DNA from: an uncultured Acidimicrobiales bacterium
Lineage (GTDB): Bacteria; Actinomycetota; Acidimicrobiia; Acidimicrobiales; Aldehydirespiratoraceae
Reading direction: 5' to 3'
Length of the DNA stretch: 64,000 bases
Assembly (NCBI GenBank): GCA_905480195.1
Contig: CAJQPN010000003.1
Location: 62,001-126,000 of the forward strand
The notes under the pieces were generated by a model. That model ran no database searches. It was not told where the DNA came from and worked only from the letters and a program-made list of their open reading frames with translations. Position 1 is the stretch's first letter. Each line of letters starts with the position of its first letter. Below are positions 63,024 to 64,000 of the stretch, piece by piece. Position numbers and translations under genes: made by a program.

Positions 63024-64000
63024 TCAGGGCCGAACCTGTCCGGTGCCCCGGACGACAAACTTCTCGGTTGTCAGTTGCTCCAGACCCATCGGTCCGCGGG
63101 CATGAAGCTTCTGGGTGGAAATGCCGATCTCGGCACCGAACCCAAACTCCTCACCATCGACGAAACGAGTCGACGCGTTGATGAGCACAGCCGCTGCGTC
63201 GACCTCTCGGGCAAAGCGGTCAGCCGCCCCGATGTCATTGGTCACGATCGCTTCGGAGTGGCCTGTAGACGTCTCGTTCACGTGGGAGATGGCTGCGTCG
63301 AGATCATCTACCACCTTCACGCTCATCTTCATGGCGAGGTACTCCGTGAAGAAGTCCTCTTCCGTTGCCTCTCCCATCGCGACGATCGCCCGAGCACGCT
63401 CGTCGCCGACCAGCTCGACATCGCTCAACGCATCGGTGACCATCGGGAGAAATTCTGCAGCGATCGCTTGATGGACGACGAGCGACTCGGCGGCGTTACA
63501 CACTCCGATTCGCTGGGTCTTCGCATTGATCGTGATCTCGAGCGCCATGTCAAGGTCGGCCGAAGCATCGACGTAGACATGACAATTTCCTGCTCCGTCG
63601 ATGACATAGGGAACCGTTGCGTTGTCGAGGATCGACTGGATAAGTGACGGACCACCACGCGGGATGAGGCAGTCGACGTAGCCCCGCTGTTGCATGAACT
63701 CGGTGGCCGCCTCGCGCCTCGTGTCGTCGACAACCACGAGCGCGTCGGGCGGAAGGCCCGCCGTCGTCAACGCCTCGCGCAGCACTGCAGCCAAGGCGAG
63801 ATTGGAGTTGATGGCCGAGGAAGACCCTCGCAGGAAGGCGACGTTGCCAGATTTCAGACAAAGACCGAACGCGTCGCTGGTGACGTTGGGCCGCGACTCG
63901 TAGATGATCGCAACCACGCCGAGCGGCACGCGTGTCTTCTCAATCTTGATGCCGTTCGGACGTACCCAGCCCTCGGTGATCTCGCCGACGGGATCACGCA
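63024..64000 (-). CDS. proA: gamma-glutamyl phosphate reductase (partial, runs off the window)
   Basis: ProA reduces gamma-glutamyl phosphate in proline synthesis. The N-terminal end is beyond base 64000; the visible part begins with [20 protein letters not shown] and continues through [21 protein letters not shown], the catalytic Cys in [14 protein letters not shown], and the C-terminal [37 protein letters not shown]. It is a complete C-terminal two thirds of the enzyme. Confidence 0.96.
   Translation of the reverse strand, partial: RDPVGEITEGWVRPNGIKIEKTRVPLGVVAIIYESRPNVTSDAFGLCLKSGNVAFLRGSSSAINSNLALAAVLREALTTAGLPPDALVVVDDTRREAATEFMQQRGYVDCLIPRGGPSLIQSILDNATVPYVIDGAGNCHVYVDASADLDMALEITINAKTQRIGVCNAAESLVVHQAIAAEFLPMVTDALSDVELVGDERARAIVAMGEATEEDFFTEYLAMKMSVKVVDDLDAAISHVNETSTGHSEAIVTNDIGAADRFAREVDAAAVLINASTRFVDGEEFGFGAEIGISTQKLHARGPMGLEQLTTEKFVVRGTGQVRP

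Noticed and set aside
1-64000. UGA reassigned to an amino acid throughout
   Set aside because: UGA ends many complete genes in the window (for example glpD, dus, selD and hpt neighbours), so it is a normal stop here.
1-64000. CRISPR arrays, insertion sequences, integrase-type islands
   Set aside because: I saw no regularly spaced repeats, no transposase or integrase motifs and no terminal inverted repeats. The two tRNA genes have no flanking att-like repeats.

Overview
The window reads as one contiguous, gene-dense stretch of a high-GC bacterial chromosome. No insertion sequence, prophage, CRISPR array or rRNA is visible. Gene content points to an actinobacterium: a GarA-like FHA protein in the pgsA2-gcvH-garA-merR-DUF151-merR block known from mycobacteria, a BldD-type regulator, class II DAHP synthase, a FolP2-like protein and an ECF sigma/RskA-like pair. 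My inference is a deep-branching, probably marine Acidimicrobiia (Ilumatobacter-like), but no rRNA is present to prove it. UGA, UAA and UAG all serve as ordinary stops.

Layout. 0-3 kb: glpD and aroC. 3-8.4 kb: a minus-strand run from pgsA through gcvH, the FHA protein, merR, hpt, DUF151 nuclease and a second merR to gcvT. 8.4-14.2 kb: HIT, SRAP, a membrane protein, a Maf domain fused to a GAD/CSAD-like PLP decarboxylase, and dus. 14.2-17.6 kb: cobO and btuDCF behind a cobalamin riboswitch. 17.6-26 kb: nitronate monooxygenase, selD, Fur, two SDR-type enzymes, an HD oxygenase-like protein, a flavoprotein, a 2OG dioxygenase and a luciferase-like enzyme, then tRNA-Pro. 26-35 kb: an RND pump, a SpoIIE phosphatase, der with DUF512, and a pseudokinase/LysM pair. 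35-43 kb: bldD-like, rsmE-dnaJ-hrcA, lepA, rpsT, holA, folP2-like. 43-50 kb: a hidden selenoprotein, comEC-comEA, a thioredoxin/TPR protein, a PAC2-like protein and a glycosyltransferase-like membrane protein. 50-57.4 kb: tRNA-Ala, a second 2OG dioxygenase, rsfS, a LytR_C-like protein, nadD, a group 2 sigma factor, DAHP synthase, an ECF sigma factor and its anti-sigma. 57.4-64 kb: tldE/tldD, a VWA/MoxR pair and proA, which runs off the end.

The most notable content is a selenocysteine trait that ordinary gene calling would break. selD starts about 80 bases upstream of the obvious frame and carries an in-frame UGA in the place where the family has Cys or Sec. A two-domain AhpD-like peroxidase gene (43141-44220) is cut in two by an in-frame UGA that creates a C-x-x-U...H redox centre. 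Both UGAs are followed by a hairpin at a distance plausible for a bacterial SECIS. The window also holds an unusual Maf/PLP-decarboxylase fusion, a BldD-like protein with an intact c-di-GMP signature, and a B12 riboswitch controlling the vitamin B12 import/adenosylation genes.
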